The notes under the pieces are model-generated. The model was given only the letters and a program-made list of their open reading frames with translations, was not told where the DNA came from and ran no database searches. A stretch of DNA of 64,000 bases from Nostoc sp. UHCC 0302 (GTDB taxonomy: Bacteria; Cyanobacteriota; Cyanobacteriia; Cyanobacteriales; Nostocaceae), in NCBI RefSeq assembly GCF_038096175.1, contig NZ_CP151099.1:5065484-5129483 (forward strand), written 5' to 3'. Positions 52,553 to 61,055 of this stretch are shown one piece after another. The position numbers and the translations under genes are program-made. Every line of letters begins with the position of its first letter. Position 1 is the stretch's first letter.

Positions 52553-52907
52553 TCCACTGCAACTCCAACCACATTTGTGGATTGTTTTGCTTCAGCTTTG
52601 ACATGGGGTCGCGTAACAATCGTTTGGCATTCATGCAGACTACCTGCACTAAACCCATGTTGTCTGCTACTTCTCTGAGTATTTCTTTTTTGGCTTGCAC
52701 ACAGGAAATCATTTCGTCAGAGCAATAAATTCCTATGTATTGCAAGCGTCTAGCAGGTCGTCCCCAGAAACAGGTGATGACTTTCACATAACACCCGTCC
52801 AGTAATTCCCCAACTTGTGGGTAGTAATGGTTGACGACTCTTGTGAATTCTTTAGCTAGGATGTCTTCAGCAATCATTTGAACTGATAATTCTGTAGCGT
52901 CCATCAC
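52542..52907 (-). CDS. Hypothetical protein (121 aa), first gene of the flavin-enzyme operon
   Basis: 121 residues, not recognised. It contains MIAEDILAKEFTRVVNHYYP, VKVITCFWGRPARRLQYIGI and QAKKEILREVADNMGLVQVV. It has four cysteines and no membrane segment. The start is ATG at 52907 or the next ATG. It overlaps the LLM-class gene by 11 bp, so it probably acts with it. Confidence 0.65.
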   Translation of the reverse strand: MMDATELSVQMIAEDILAKEFTRVVNHYYPQVGELLDGCYVKVITCFWGRPARRLQYIGIYCSDEMISCVQAKKEILREVADNMGLVQVVCMNAKRLLRDPMSKLKQNNPQMWLELQWIAT

Positions 52908-53050
52908 GCTATTTAATATAACATAATTTTGTCATTTAAATATGACAAACTATCTTATTTATTCCAAATAAAATATTAAATAGTAGCAAACTTTAAAGAA
53001 GTGTACTTTATTTAAGCCGCCTTAAACTTTTCAGATTTTGCACCTACAGT

Positions 53051-53088
53051 AAAAGAGCTGGGACTTATCAAATAAATCTCAGCTCTTG
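53051..53088 (-). terminator. Stem-loop terminator
   Basis: On the minus strand AAGAGCTGAGA...TCCCAGCTCTTTT forms a stem of about 8-10 bp followed by T residues, about 90 bp downstream of the 103-residue gene. Confidence 0.65.
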
Positions 53089-53175
53089 TTTATCAATAAT
53101 GATTGAGGATTTTTATCCTCTGAGGGTTCAAAATTCAATCATTTTGAATTCTTAATCTTAAATTTTTAATTGTTA

Positions 53176-53487
53176 TTATCGAGCATTGCGTTCCGAAACT
53201 AAAACTTCTGCTACGATATCTGGTACATTTATCAAATCCGTGAATCCTTCTGAACCACGGATTGGTGAAATAAATGTATAATTTGGGTCACACACTCCAG
53301 TGTCATAAACCTGCATAAACCATCTATCTGGAAATCCCTCGACACCTAGTTCTACAACATACCAACTTTCGCCAATGAGACGAGAGTTAAAGATTGTAAA
53401 CCACTCTCTGTTTTCTTCAGAGATGTTCCAATCTGCCATAAGCAGCTCTAACGCTATTTGTCCTGCATCAGTTGAAGTCAATAGCAT
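53176..53487 (-). CDS. Conserved hypothetical protein (103 aa)
   Basis: 103 residues. It contains ALELLMADWNISEENREWFT, RLIGESWYVVELGVEGFPDR and WFMQVYDTGVCDPNYTFISP. The look is of a small alpha/beta immunity- or PepSY-like fold, but I cannot assign it. It directly follows the 89-residue gene (2-bp gap), so they form a pair. Confidence 0.65.
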   Translation of the reverse strand: MLLTSTDAGQIALELLMADWNISEENREWFTIFNSRLIGESWYVVELGVEGFPDRWFMQVYDTGVCDPNYTFISPIRGSEGFTDLINVPDIVAEVLVSERNAR

Positions 53488-53489
53488 TT

Positions 53490-53759
53490 TTACTCCTTAT
53501 TGGTAGCTTCAGAAACTTCAGGAACTTCAGGATATAATCCTAATTGTTTAGCTAATTCACGCGCAACAAAGAATAAAAACTGAGCGCCATCTTGATTACC
53601 TTCGTGAGCAAACATAGTTGCTACTTGTAACATTGTCTCTACGAAGCCAGCATCAACTAATTCTGGTTTAGATTCCAAAACTTCTGGTTCTTGTCCATTA
53701 GGGCATCTGAGTAACTCATCAATTAAGTTGAAATATAATTGTTGGCGTTGTTCTGACAT
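53490..53759 (-). CDS. Small protein resembling the N-terminal module of cyanobacterial CHAT/TPR proteins
   Basis: 89 residues. FNLIDELLRCPNGQEPEVLE, KPELVDAGFVETMLQVATMF and FLFFVARELAKQL resemble the helical module LLNCPSGEE...ELVDAGLVQTM that precedes TPR/CHAT proteins in many Nostocales; this parallel is from memory and untested. Here it is a stand-alone protein. It is coupled with the 103-residue gene downstream. Confidence 0.65.
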   Translation of the reverse strand: MSEQRQQLYFNLIDELLRCPNGQEPEVLESKPELVDAGFVETMLQVATMFAHEGNQDGAQFLFFVARELAKQLGLYPEVPEVSEATNKE

Positions 53760-53824
53760 GGTGATTTTGTTGATTTAGAATGTGCTGATTTTGAAGCTTT
53801 TTTGGTTTGTCAAGAATAAAAGTA

Positions 53825-53878
53825 GTAATCAGCTTTGACCCTTGACCCTTGACTATTGACTATTGACTCTTGACTTCC
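53825..53878. repeat. TTGACCC/TTGACTA heptamer tract
   Basis: Tandem heptamers TTGACCCTTGACCC, TTGACTATTGACTA and TTGACTCTTGACTT, seven in a row. They lie between two minus-strand genes. Confidence 0.8.
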
Positions 53879-53884
53879 CAGTGA

Positions 53885-54340
53885 TTACTGCTCGATACTT
53901 TGCTGCCACAGTTTTTCTAGCATTTCAACTTGTTCTTTTAAAACAGCAGCACGATAAACAAGATACCTATCGTAAAAAATGATTCCTAGCCCAATACAAA
54001 TAGGGGTCAACAAGAAAAACCATTGCAAGATAGCGGCAATTTTATATTGCTCAGCAATAGTTAACATTTGATTAACCACATTGCCTTGAGAGGATTGTAT
54101 GCTAGCTTGATATTGATAGGAATGCATACCTTTGGTTTGGGGAGTAAAGGTACGATTAGCTTTGCCATTGCTCCTTGGGCAATTGCTTGTATTACTCTTG
54201 TTAACTTCACAGGCTAAATTCTGAGATTTTACAAACTCTAAATGTCGCTCCCAAACTATGTCAAATACTACTAGCTCTGGAGAAAGTACTGCTAAAGTAA
54301 CTATACAAACTGTGAGAACATTTAAAAGTTTCGCTCTCAT
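53885..54340 (-). CDS. Hypothetical membrane protein (151 aa)
   Basis: 151 residues with a hydrophobic N-terminal segment (LLNVLTVCIVTLAVLSPELV) and a second near residue 110 (LQWFFLLTPICIGLGIIFYD), so a periplasmic or lumenal loop with two cysteines lies between. The C-terminal part is a charged helix. No family recognised. Confidence 0.6.
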   Translation of the reverse strand: MRAKLLNVLTVCIVTLAVLSPELVVFDIVWERHLEFVKSQNLACEVNKSNTSNCPRSNGKANRTFTPQTKGMHSYQYQASIQSSQGNVVNQMLTIAEQYKIAAILQWFFLLTPICIGLGIIFYDRYLVYRAAVLKEQVEMLEKLWQQSIEQ

Positions 54341-55597
54341 TTTGCCTCTCCCTTGCTAGGTAGTATGCACCCAGTAATACCAATTAATAATTCGTAATTT
54401 GTAATACTCGTCAATCGCCTTGGCCTCGAAGAGAAGGCGAGAAGCAAGCTACGTAATTCGTAATTAAAAAGCTAAGATTTAATTTGAATTTATATATTTG
54501 AATCTATAGCCTTTTTCTGGAGAATTGGTATAAGGAAATGTGTTTAGCTGTTTATCTAAGTAAATAGCTGTTTTTATGCTCAAACAGTTCTGATAACTAA
54601 AGATATGTGTAATCGGTAATTTTTAGAATAATGGGTTGTCAGTTGTTATGATGTTTATGGCTGACAAATTACCAAATTTTTCACGATCACTAGAACTATG
54701 AGACCAAAACTAATGTATTCAGATGCTAGAACGTGGCTCCATTTCACTGTTAAAAGAGGGATTAAGAAGTCCCCCCTAGTTCACTAGACTTTCGTCTAGG
54801 AATTTTGGGGGGTAGAGGGGAATCTCTGCGTAAATCCTATAGCTTTTATATCAGTCGCCTCTTCACAAAACAGTCTACCCCAGCAAGATTAAGATTATTA
54901 AATATATTACAAGAGTACTCAAAGCCTGAAACTCTTACCTGATAAGTATTATAAAAATTTCTTGGGGTATGGGTACTAGTATTTTTAGGGTGGGGTTCTA
55001 GTATTTATGGAGTAGGGTTCTAGTATTTGGAGTACTCAGCTTTAAAGTAATGCAGCCATTGACATAGGAGTGTTTTTTCGCTCAATTATTTAGCAAAAAA
55101 GTTTGTACTCAAAAAATAAATTTGTCTCTTTTGGCAAATATACATCTAATAATCAATAAAAACCATTAAAGTTATTTCAATAAATTTGCTTTTCCTGACT
55201 AAATACGAAATATTAAAAGTAATGTTAAAAATTTTGCCCATCATCCAGGTTGTTTTCTACAATCCTTGGTTAGTAAGGAACCGTCTGGGCAATATCATCT
55301 CAGCCGAAAAAGCGATGTCTACGAAAAGCCCTATGGGTGACACTCGTTCTCTGCTAATGCCAGTTCCTTGATGCTGGGGAATGGTAAAATCTGAGTATGG
55401 TTAAGCTAACTCCAGGCTGGAGCAAGTAAGCATAGAGAACATATCACAAAAGTTCTTCTTAAACATCTAAATAGGGTGATTTAGTTAAAATATATAGTTT
55501 ATGCGCCAACTTGTACGAAACTGCAAAGTAAATCAACAAAAGCTTATTGTTATAAGTAAATACCCTCCATAAGATTTAGAATTCTAGGAGTTAATTC
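54341..55597. other. Long gene-free region with several repeat types
   Basis: Contains a TAATTCGTAATT pair surrounding a GC-rich block (54386-54466), a CCCCCCTAGTTCACTAGACTTTCGTCTAGGAATTTTGGGGGG-type hairpin (54771-54812), and three 22-bp tandem repeats (54971-55036). A 61-codon frame at 55186-55371 has no coding character. The right end should contain the cysteine synthase promoter. Confidence 0.6.
54971..55036. repeat. Three 22-bp tandem repeats
   Basis: Units start at 54971, 54993 and 55015, exactly 22 bp apart, each beginning GGGT(A/T)CTAGTATTT. They are A/T-rich with a GGG spacing and not part of any gene. Confidence 0.8.
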
Positions 55598-56557
55598 ATG
55601 CGAATTGCTAAAGATATCACAGAACTGATTGGACGAACTCCTTTAGTTCAGCTAAACAAGATTCCTCAAGCTGAGGGAGTAGTGGCGAGGATAGTTGTCA
55701 AACTAGAAGGCATGAACCCAGCGGCTTCGGTTAAAGACCGCATTGGGGTAAGCATGGTACTCTCAGCAGAAGCAGAGGGTTCAATTGAGCCAGGGAAAAC
55801 GATCTTAGTAGAGCCAACTTCAGGCAATACTGGAATTGCGCTAGCGATGGTAGCAGCGGCGCGTGGCTACCGTTTGATTTTGACAATGCCGGAGACGATG
55901 AGTCAAGAACGGCGAGCTATGCTGAGAGCTTATGGTGCATCTCTAGAGTTAACACCAGGGACTGAGGGGATGCGCGGGGCAATTCGCAAAGCCGAAGAAA
56001 TTGTAGCTAGCACTCCTAATGCTTATATGCTGCAACAGTTTCGCAACCCAGCTAATCCCAAAATTCATCGCGACACTACCGCCGAAGAAATTTGGACGGA
56101 TACTGATGGCGAAGTGGATATTGTGATTGCTGGGGTAGGTACTGGCGGGACAATTACCGGGATTGCCGAAGTACTCAAGCAACGCAAAAGAAGTTTTCAA
56201 GCGATCGCAGTTGAACCCAGCAACAGTCCAGTACTCTCTGGTGGTGAAGCCGGGCCACATAAAATCCAAGGCATTGGAGCCGGATTTGTCCCAGATGTGC
56301 TGCGTCTAGAACTAGTTGATGAAGTGATTAGAGTCAGCGATGAACAAGCGATCGCACTTGGACGACGCCTGGCAAAAGAAGAAGGATTATTATCTGGGAT
56401 ATCCTCTGGCGCTGCTTTATCTGCCGCCATTCAAGTAGGTAAACGTCCAGAAAATGCCGGACGTTTAATCGTGATGATTCAGCCTTCCTTTGGCGAACGT
56501 TACCTCAGCACACCCATGTTTCAAGATTTGACACTAGAAACTGCTGGCGTGCGTTAA
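55598..56557 (+). CDS. cysK: Cysteine synthase (O-acetylserine sulfhydrylase)
   Basis: 319 residues, PLP fold-type II. The PLP lysine is in [11 protein letters not shown], the substrate loop is [19 protein letters not shown], the phosphate-binding loop [10 protein letters not shown], and the C-terminal SSGAA. It makes cysteine from O-acetylserine and sulfide. A GGAG ribosome site lies 9 bp before the ATG. It is followed by a palindrome, and by convergent sulfur/thiol-related genes. Confidence 0.95.
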   Translation: MRIAKDITELIGRTPLVQLNKIPQAEGVVARIVVKLEGMNPAASVKDRIGVSMVLSAEAEGSIEPGKTILVEPTSGNTGIALAMVAAARGYRLILTMPETMSQERRAMLRAYGASLELTPGTEGMRGAIRKAEEIVASTPNAYMLQQFRNPANPKIHRDTTAEEIWTDTDGEVDIVIAGVGTGGTITGIAEVLKQRKRSFQAIAVEPSNSPVLSGGEAGPHKIQGIGAGFVPDVLRLELVDEVIRVSDEQAIALGRRLAKEEGLLSGISSGAALSAAIQVGKRPENAGRLIVMIQPSFGERYLSTPMFQDLTLETAGVR

Positions 56558-56568
56558 ATAAACCATTG

Positions 56569-56594
56569 TAGAGACGCGATTTATCGCGTCTCTA
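56569..56594. terminator. TAGAGACGCGAT palindrome after cysK
   Basis: Perfect palindrome with 12-bp arms (TAGAGACGCGAT on the left) 11 bp after the cysK stop; it can fold as a hairpin but has no U-tract. It is a member of the dispersed AGACGCGAT family, so a terminator role is only likely. Confidence 0.55.
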
Positions 56595-56634
56595 GCAAAG
56601 GATTTGTTGCAATCATTAATTTAATTGGTATAAA

Positions 56635-57117
56635 TTAATGATTCTTACAGCCACCTTTTTGGTGGTGTTCATGATCATGTTCGTGATGACCATGACCGTG
56701 AGAGCAACCTTGCAAGTCTTGGCTCATCAGGCTTTCGCTGATTGCTCGTAAGGATTCATCTACAGGCTTTAAGCCAATCCAAGCATCAAGCTTTTCAGTA
56801 TCAAAACCTACTTCGCGGTGATCGCCTACTTCAATCAAAGGACGACGAATTAACAAAGGGTCTTGCAACATTAGCAACAAGGCAGTTTGTTCATCCAGTT
56901 TTTCAGGAACCACCTCACCAGATTTTACCTTGGGTGCAGAAGGATTAAACCACTCGGTTACGGGGCGATCGCCAAAAAATGAGCGCAACCGTTCAACTGT
57001 CCAAGGTTCTGATAATAGGCTGTGTGCTACCACTTCATGACCGGCTGCTGTGAGCAATACTTTTTGTTTAATACCACCTTTACAGCCCGGTTTACTATAG
57101 AAAATTACTCTTGCCAT
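56635..57117 (-). CDS. Nitrogenase-associated ArsC/Spx-like protein with His-rich tail
   Basis: 160 residues. A thioredoxin-like ArsC domain: VIFYSKPGCKGGIKQKVLLT has the single reactive cysteine, followed by PWTVERLRSFFGDRPVTEWF and DPLLIRRPLIEVGD. This is the form annotated as nitrogenase-associated protein in nif clusters. The C-terminal tail CSHGHGHHEHDHEHHQKGGC-KNH is a metal-binding sequence with ten His. It is coupled at distance (50 bp) to the cupin gene upstream on the same strand. Confidence 0.85.
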   Translation of the reverse strand: MARVIFYSKPGCKGGIKQKVLLTAAGHEVVAHSLLSEPWTVERLRSFFGDRPVTEWFNPSAPKVKSGEVVPEKLDEQTALLLMLQDPLLIRRPLIEVGDHREVGFDTEKLDAWIGLKPVDESLRAISESLMSQDLQGCSHGHGHHEHDHEHHQKGGCKNH

Positions 57118-57167
57118 TCAACTGCCTCCTAGTGTCGTTTGTAGGGGCGCACAGCTATGCGTCCCTA

Positions 57168-57779
57168 CTAGAAATTCCTAGAACTATGGGTAACTGAATC
57201 AAATTCAAATCGCTCTTTTGGATCAGTTTCGCCATAAATATTAAAAGTCACAGTAGGTTCATCACCCACTGCTTGCACACTATGAATTGCACCAGGAGTA
57301 AAACTCATAATATCTCCTGGAAATAGTGTTATCTCTCCTGATGGTTCAATTTTGTCCTCAAATTCTGGGCTGTGGGTGCGTCGCCAAACAGTGTTTTTTT
57401 CTTGACCTTTTAACACCGCTACAACTCCCCATGTCCCATGATTATGAATATTTGACAGGGTTCCTGGTGCAAATGTTACTGTTTGCACTGTCAAGGGAAA
57501 ACCTAATTCATCGTATAGGAGTAGAACCGAAGTTCCTGTTTTGGCAGAAGGCTCTAAATATTGACTTCGTACCCAGTAGGAATTCGTAATTAAACGCCTG
57601 ACGAGCATCCGAATATCTGGAAGACGGCTGGATTCATCATCTGCATTATTGAGAACATCTTCCAGTTCAGTTAAAAACCGATAAAAGCGATAATTCTCCC
57701 GCAGCAAATCCCACGCTCTTACAGATTTACAGGCTTGATAGTCTCCGTCTCCAGTTAGTAGCCAGTCCTTACCTTTCAT
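57168..57779 (-). CDS. Cysteine dioxygenase-like cupin protein
   Basis: 203 residues, cupin. The iron site is expected in NIHNHGTWGVVAVLKGQEKN (His-x-His and Glu-side) and in FTPGAIHSVQAVGDE. This matches the cysteine dioxygenase type I family. It would oxidise cysteine or a related thiol. Its place beside cysteine synthase and an ArsC-like thiol protein supports a thiol role. Confidence 0.8.
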   Translation of the reverse strand: MKGKDWLLTGDGDYQACKSVRAWDLLRENYRFYRFLTELEDVLNNADDESSRLPDIRMLVRRLITNSYWVRSQYLEPSAKTGTSVLLLYDELGFPLTVQTVTFAPGTLSNIHNHGTWGVVAVLKGQEKNTVWRRTHSPEFEDKIEPSGEITLFPGDIMSFTPGAIHSVQAVGDEPTVTFNIYGETDPKERFEFDSVTHSSRNF

Positions 57780-57833
57780 AACCTTTAAAAGGACAGTGAA
57801 GAAGATGAAGGTAAGATAATTATTGGCGGATAA

Positions 57834-57995
57834 ATGGTAGGTATAGTTGTGGAAGCAGGTAGAGAAGGTACGGTGAGCACTGGGGAAATAACATTATTAG
57901 GATCAGTAGTTAATCCCAGTGAGCGAAAAGAATATGATGCACTAGATAACCAATTACTCATGACTATTCAAACTTCCTTGCTTGTTGATTGTTAA
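57834..57995 (+). CDS. Possible small protein (53 aa)
   Basis: ATG at 57834, TAA at 57993-57995, ending exactly where the convergent gene's stop begins. The frame encodes MVGIVVEAGREGTVSTGEIT, LLGSVVNPSERKEYDALDNQ and LLMTIQTSLLVDC. GGCGGA lies a few bases before the ATG. The residue mix looks protein-like. No relative is recognised and it is short, so it remains uncertain. Confidence 0.4.
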   Translation: MVGIVVEAGREGTVSTGEITLLGSVVNPSERKEYDALDNQLLMTIQTSLLVDC

Positions 57996-58481
57996 TTAAT
58001 CATCTTCTTCCGCTGGACGAGTCAAAATATCCAGCAAAAATCCCGCTCCAAAGTCATTGTTTTGGGCAATTTCTTTGACTCTGGCACTTATTTTTGTAGC
58101 TTGCTCTATCGCTCCTAACTTTGCTAGTACCAATCCAGAAGCAGCATAGGCATTCAAGTACAATCTGATTTGGGGGTCTTCTTGCCGATTGACTAATATA
58201 GGTTGAAGCTCATCCCAATCATCAGGAAATTTTTCTGCTTCTTTAATTTTATCTAATAACTTATCTGTTGTTTGCAATGCTAGAACATAATTATTTTTAT
58301 AATAGAAAAATCTATATGCTGCTACCAAAACATCGGTATTTTCCCCAGTTTTAGCTAAAGCTTCTTGAATATACTTTTCTGATTCAGAGGTGTTTTCCCA
58401 GGTTTGTGCTGCCAATATTAATAACTTTTTGATATCATCTGGAACTTCAAACCACGAGAATCGATTAGTATCAGCTTGCAT
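57996..58481 (-). CDS. Hypothetical helical protein (161 aa)
   Basis: 161 residues, TPR-like: AAQTWENTSESEKYIQEALA, VLVAAYRFFYYKNNYVLALQ and YLNAYAASGLVLAKLGAIEQ. No signal peptide. The protein starts MQADTNRFSWFEVPDDIKKL. I do not recognise a named family. It lies downstream of the ctaCDE genes on the same strand but behind a 135-bp repeat gap. Confidence 0.65.
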   Translation of the reverse strand: MQADTNRFSWFEVPDDIKKLLILAAQTWENTSESEKYIQEALAKTGENTDVLVAAYRFFYYKNNYVLALQTTDKLLDKIKEAEKFPDDWDELQPILVNRQEDPQIRLYLNAYAASGLVLAKLGAIEQATKISARVKEIAQNNDFGAGFLLDILTRPAEEDD

Positions 58482-58493
58482 AATTATTTCCTT

Positions 58494-58630
58494 GAGGATT
58501 GGGGACTAGGGACTAGCGATTGGGTACTGGGAAAGAAGGGAATAAGGTTAAAGAGATAATTTTTGCTTTAGCTCTTTCCCTTTCCCTAATACCTAGTCAC
58601 CAGTCCCCGGTCACCAGTCCCCAATTCCCT
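58494..58630. repeat. Long hairpin of GGGACTAGGGACT / AGTCCCCGGTCACC repeats
   Basis: Left arm GGGGACTAGGGACTAGCGAT and GGGTACTGGG; right arm CCTAGTCACCAGTCCCC and GGTCACCAGTCCCCAATTCCC (partial). It lies just after the ctaE stop and may end the ctaCDE message. Confidence 0.75.
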
Positions 58631-59219
58631 AAAACAACGTAAGAATATACACCAAAGTGAAGAGAACAATCCAGATGATATCTACGAAGTGCCAGTAAAT
58701 TTCTGCCATTTCGATGAAAGTATGATTGGTTGCAGAATATTGACCAGGACGACGCGATCGCCATACTACACTTAATATCAATAACACTCCCACAAGAACG
58801 TGTAAACCGTGGAAGCCAGTCATGATATAAAAGCAGTTAGCGAAAACATTGGTAGTCAGACCATATCCTAAACTTGCGTACTCATAAGCCTGACCCAGCA
58901 AGAAAATTACACCCATGATGGCGGTAACGATGTACCACTTTTGCATTCCCTTGACATCATTCTTTTTAATCGCGGTATCACCCCAGTGAATCACGAAACT
59001 ACTGGATACCAGAATGATGGTGTTAATTGTTGGCAATAATAGTTCAACTTCAGTTCCTTCTGGAGGCCACACTTCTGTAGTACCTCGAAAGAACAAATAA
59101 GTGGCAAAAAATCCGCCAAACATTAGGGATTCAGAAGCGAGGAATGTCAACAATCCCCAGACTCTTAAATCTGGATGATGTTCTTCGTGATGTTCTGTAG
59201 TAGTCGTCGCTATAGTCAT
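58629..59219 (-). CDS. ctaE: Cytochrome c oxidase subunit III
   Basis: 196 residues. Five hydrophobic helices are seen, with LWGLLTFLASESLMFGGFFA-like start (WGLLTFLASESLMFGGFF), the conserved NCFYIMTGFHGLHVLVGVLL and EIYWHFVDIIWIVLF. It is the last gene of ctaC-ctaD-ctaE, an aa3-type terminal oxidase. In heterocystous cyanobacteria additional cta operons serve heterocyst respiration; which one this is cannot be decided from the sequence alone. Confidence 0.95.
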   Translation of the reverse strand: MTIATTTTEHHEEHHPDLRVWGLLTFLASESLMFGGFFATYLFFRGTTEVWPPEGTEVELLLPTINTIILVSSSFVIHWGDTAIKKNDVKGMQKWYIVTAIMGVIFLLGQAYEYASLGYGLTTNVFANCFYIMTGFHGLHVLVGVLLILSVVWRSRRPGQYSATNHTFIEMAEIYWHFVDIIWIVLFTLVYILTLF

Positions 59220-59249
59220 ACTGTTGACCTGATGAATAAATGTCAGGTA

Positions 59250-59272
59250 GAGACGTTGCGATGCAACGTCTC
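59250..59272. repeat. GAGACGTTGCGATGCAACGTCTC palindrome between ctaD and ctaE
   Basis: Perfect palindromic arms GAGACGTTGC / GCAACGTCTC around GAT. It lies in the 60-bp gap between ctaE and ctaD. Confidence 0.8.
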
Positions 59273-59279
59273 GTCCTAT

Positions 59280-60968
59280 CTAGGCACTAACTTCTGGTGT
59301 GGCTACTGCTGGCTGTAGTTCCACATCCTGACCGTAGTCATAAGGGCCATGAGTGACAACAGGTAAAACTTCCCAGTTCTCAATTGAAGGTGGTGAACTG
59401 GTTGTCCATTCTAGAGTCAAAGCACGCCAAGGATTATCGCCCGCCAAAGTTCCTTTGCTCCAACTGTAAATGATGTTGATGGCAAAGGGAATTACTGATA
59501 TCCCTAAAACAAATGAACCAAAGGTACAAAGCTGATTCAGGTCGATGAATTGGGGGTCATACATGGCTACGCGCCGCGGCATTCCTTGCAAACCCAACTC
59601 GTGCATCGGTAAAAAGGTCAGATTAGTACCGATGAAGGTGAGGACAAAGTGAATCCGTCCCCAGGTTTCGTTCAGCTTGCGTCCGGTCATTTTGGGGAAC
59701 CAGTGGTAAATACCTGCGTAGATACCAAACACGGAACCACCAAATAAGACGTAGTGGAAGTGTCCGACTACATAATATGTGTCATGGACATGCATATCAA
59801 AGGGTGCTGTTCCCATCGTCACGCCGCTTAAGCCGCCCATGACGAACATGGATAACAAGCCAATAGCGAACAGCATGGCGCTGGTGAAGCGAATTTTACC
59901 ACCCCAAAGAGTAGCAACCCAACCGAAAATCTTGACGCCAGTAGGCACAGCAACGATTAAGGTTGAGATAGTGAAGAACATCCGCATCCAACCGGGTGTG
60001 CCGCTGGTAAACATATGGTGTACCCAGACGAACAAACCGACAACGCAAATTGCCACACTGGAATAAGCGATCGCTTTATATCCGAAAATGGGCTTACGGG
60101 CGTGAACGGGAATTACTTCGGACATAATGCCGAAGATGGGCAGAATCATTAAATATACTGCCGGGTGAGAATAGAACCAGAACAAGTGTTGGTAAATAAC
60201 AACGTTACCGCCTGCGTCTGGTTTAAAGAAAGAAGTGCCAAAGTTGATGTCAAACAACAGCAGAACTAAACCCGCTGCTAATACAGGTGTGGAAAGCAGC
60301 GCTAGGATGGAGGTTGCTAAGATTGCCCAGCAGAATAAGGGTACTTGATCCCATTTCATACTGGGAACCTTCATCATCAAGATGGTGATCACAAAGTTCA
60401 GTGAACCCAAAATTGAAGAAGTTCCCACCAAAACGATCGCAAGTATCCACATAGTTTGCGCGATGGGCGCTGTAACTATACTCAAAGGTGGATAAGCTGT
60501 CCAACCTGATTGTGAACCACCAAAAATGAAACTACCTAATATCAGTAATCCAGCTGGTGGATTTAACCAAAAGGCGATCGCATTCAGCTTCGGGAAAGCC
60601 ATATCCCTAGCACCAACCATCAACGGCACTAGATAGTTACCGAATCCACCAATCGCACTCGGAACAATCCACAGGAAGATCATGATCGTCCCGTGATTAG
60701 TCATGAAAGCGTTGTATAGATTCGGATCTAATACATCTGCATCTGGTGTTGCTAGTTCGGCACGAATAGCGATCGCCATCAATCCACCGATTAAATAGAA
60801 CACAAACGCCGTTACTAGGTATTGAATACCAATAACTTTGTGGTCAATATTAAATGTAAAGTAGTCGTACCATTTCCACGCAGGGGGATGGGAAGTGTGG
60901 GCAACTACCAGAGTTTCCGGTTTATCTTTTTCTGGTGGCGTATTCCGGGGAAATTCTACCTGTGTCAT
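59280..60968 (-). CDS. ctaD: Cytochrome c oxidase subunit I
   Basis: 562 residues with about twelve membrane helices. Heme and CuB ligands are visible: FMTNHGTIMIFLW, FWFYSHPAVYLMILPIFG (His-Pro-x-Val-Tyr), WVHHMFTSG and HDTYYVVGHFHYVLFGG. It is the catalytic proton-pumping subunit reducing oxygen. In heterocysts such oxidases help keep oxygen low for nitrogenase. Confidence 0.97.
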   Translation of the reverse strand: MTQVEFPRNTPPEKDKPETLVVAHTSHPPAWKWYDYFTFNIDHKVIGIQYLVTAFVFYLIGGLMAIAIRAELATPDADVLDPNLYNAFMTNHGTIMIFLWIVPSAIGGFGNYLVPLMVGARDMAFPKLNAIAFWLNPPAGLLILGSFIFGGSQSGWTAYPPLSIVTAPIAQTMWILAIVLVGTSSILGSLNFVITILMMKVPSMKWDQVPLFCWAILATSILALLSTPVLAAGLVLLLFDINFGTSFFKPDAGGNVVIYQHLFWFYSHPAVYLMILPIFGIMSEVIPVHARKPIFGYKAIAYSSVAICVVGLFVWVHHMFTSGTPGWMRMFFTISTLIVAVPTGVKIFGWVATLWGGKIRFTSAMLFAIGLLSMFVMGGLSGVTMGTAPFDMHVHDTYYVVGHFHYVLFGGSVFGIYAGIYHWFPKMTGRKLNETWGRIHFVLTFIGTNLTFLPMHELGLQGMPRRVAMYDPQFIDLNQLCTFGSFVLGISVIPFAINIIYSWSKGTLAGDNPWRALTLEWTTSSPPSIENWEVLPVVTHGPYDYGQDVELQPAVATPEVSA

Positions 60969-61035
60969 AATTTTTTACCGCTATGCGGAGTCTAGAGCCA
61001 GCAAAGTAATTAAATTTGACTCTTGATTCTTGTAC

Positions 61036-61055
61036 AGACGCGATTAATCGCGTCT
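61036..61055. repeat. AGACGCGATTAATCGCGTCT palindrome at the 3' end of ctaC
   Basis: Perfect 20-bp palindrome that includes the ctaC stop codon. It is the same sequence as 15404-15423. Confidence 0.85.

Noticed and set aside
53825-53878. Heptamer tract as a possible CRISPR array
   Set aside because: The units are 7 bp with no spacers and there are no cas genes; it is a short tandem repeat.
55186-55371. 61-codon open frame upstream of cysteine synthase
   Set aside because: No ribosome site, no protein-like pattern, and it lies in a repeat-rich gene-free region.
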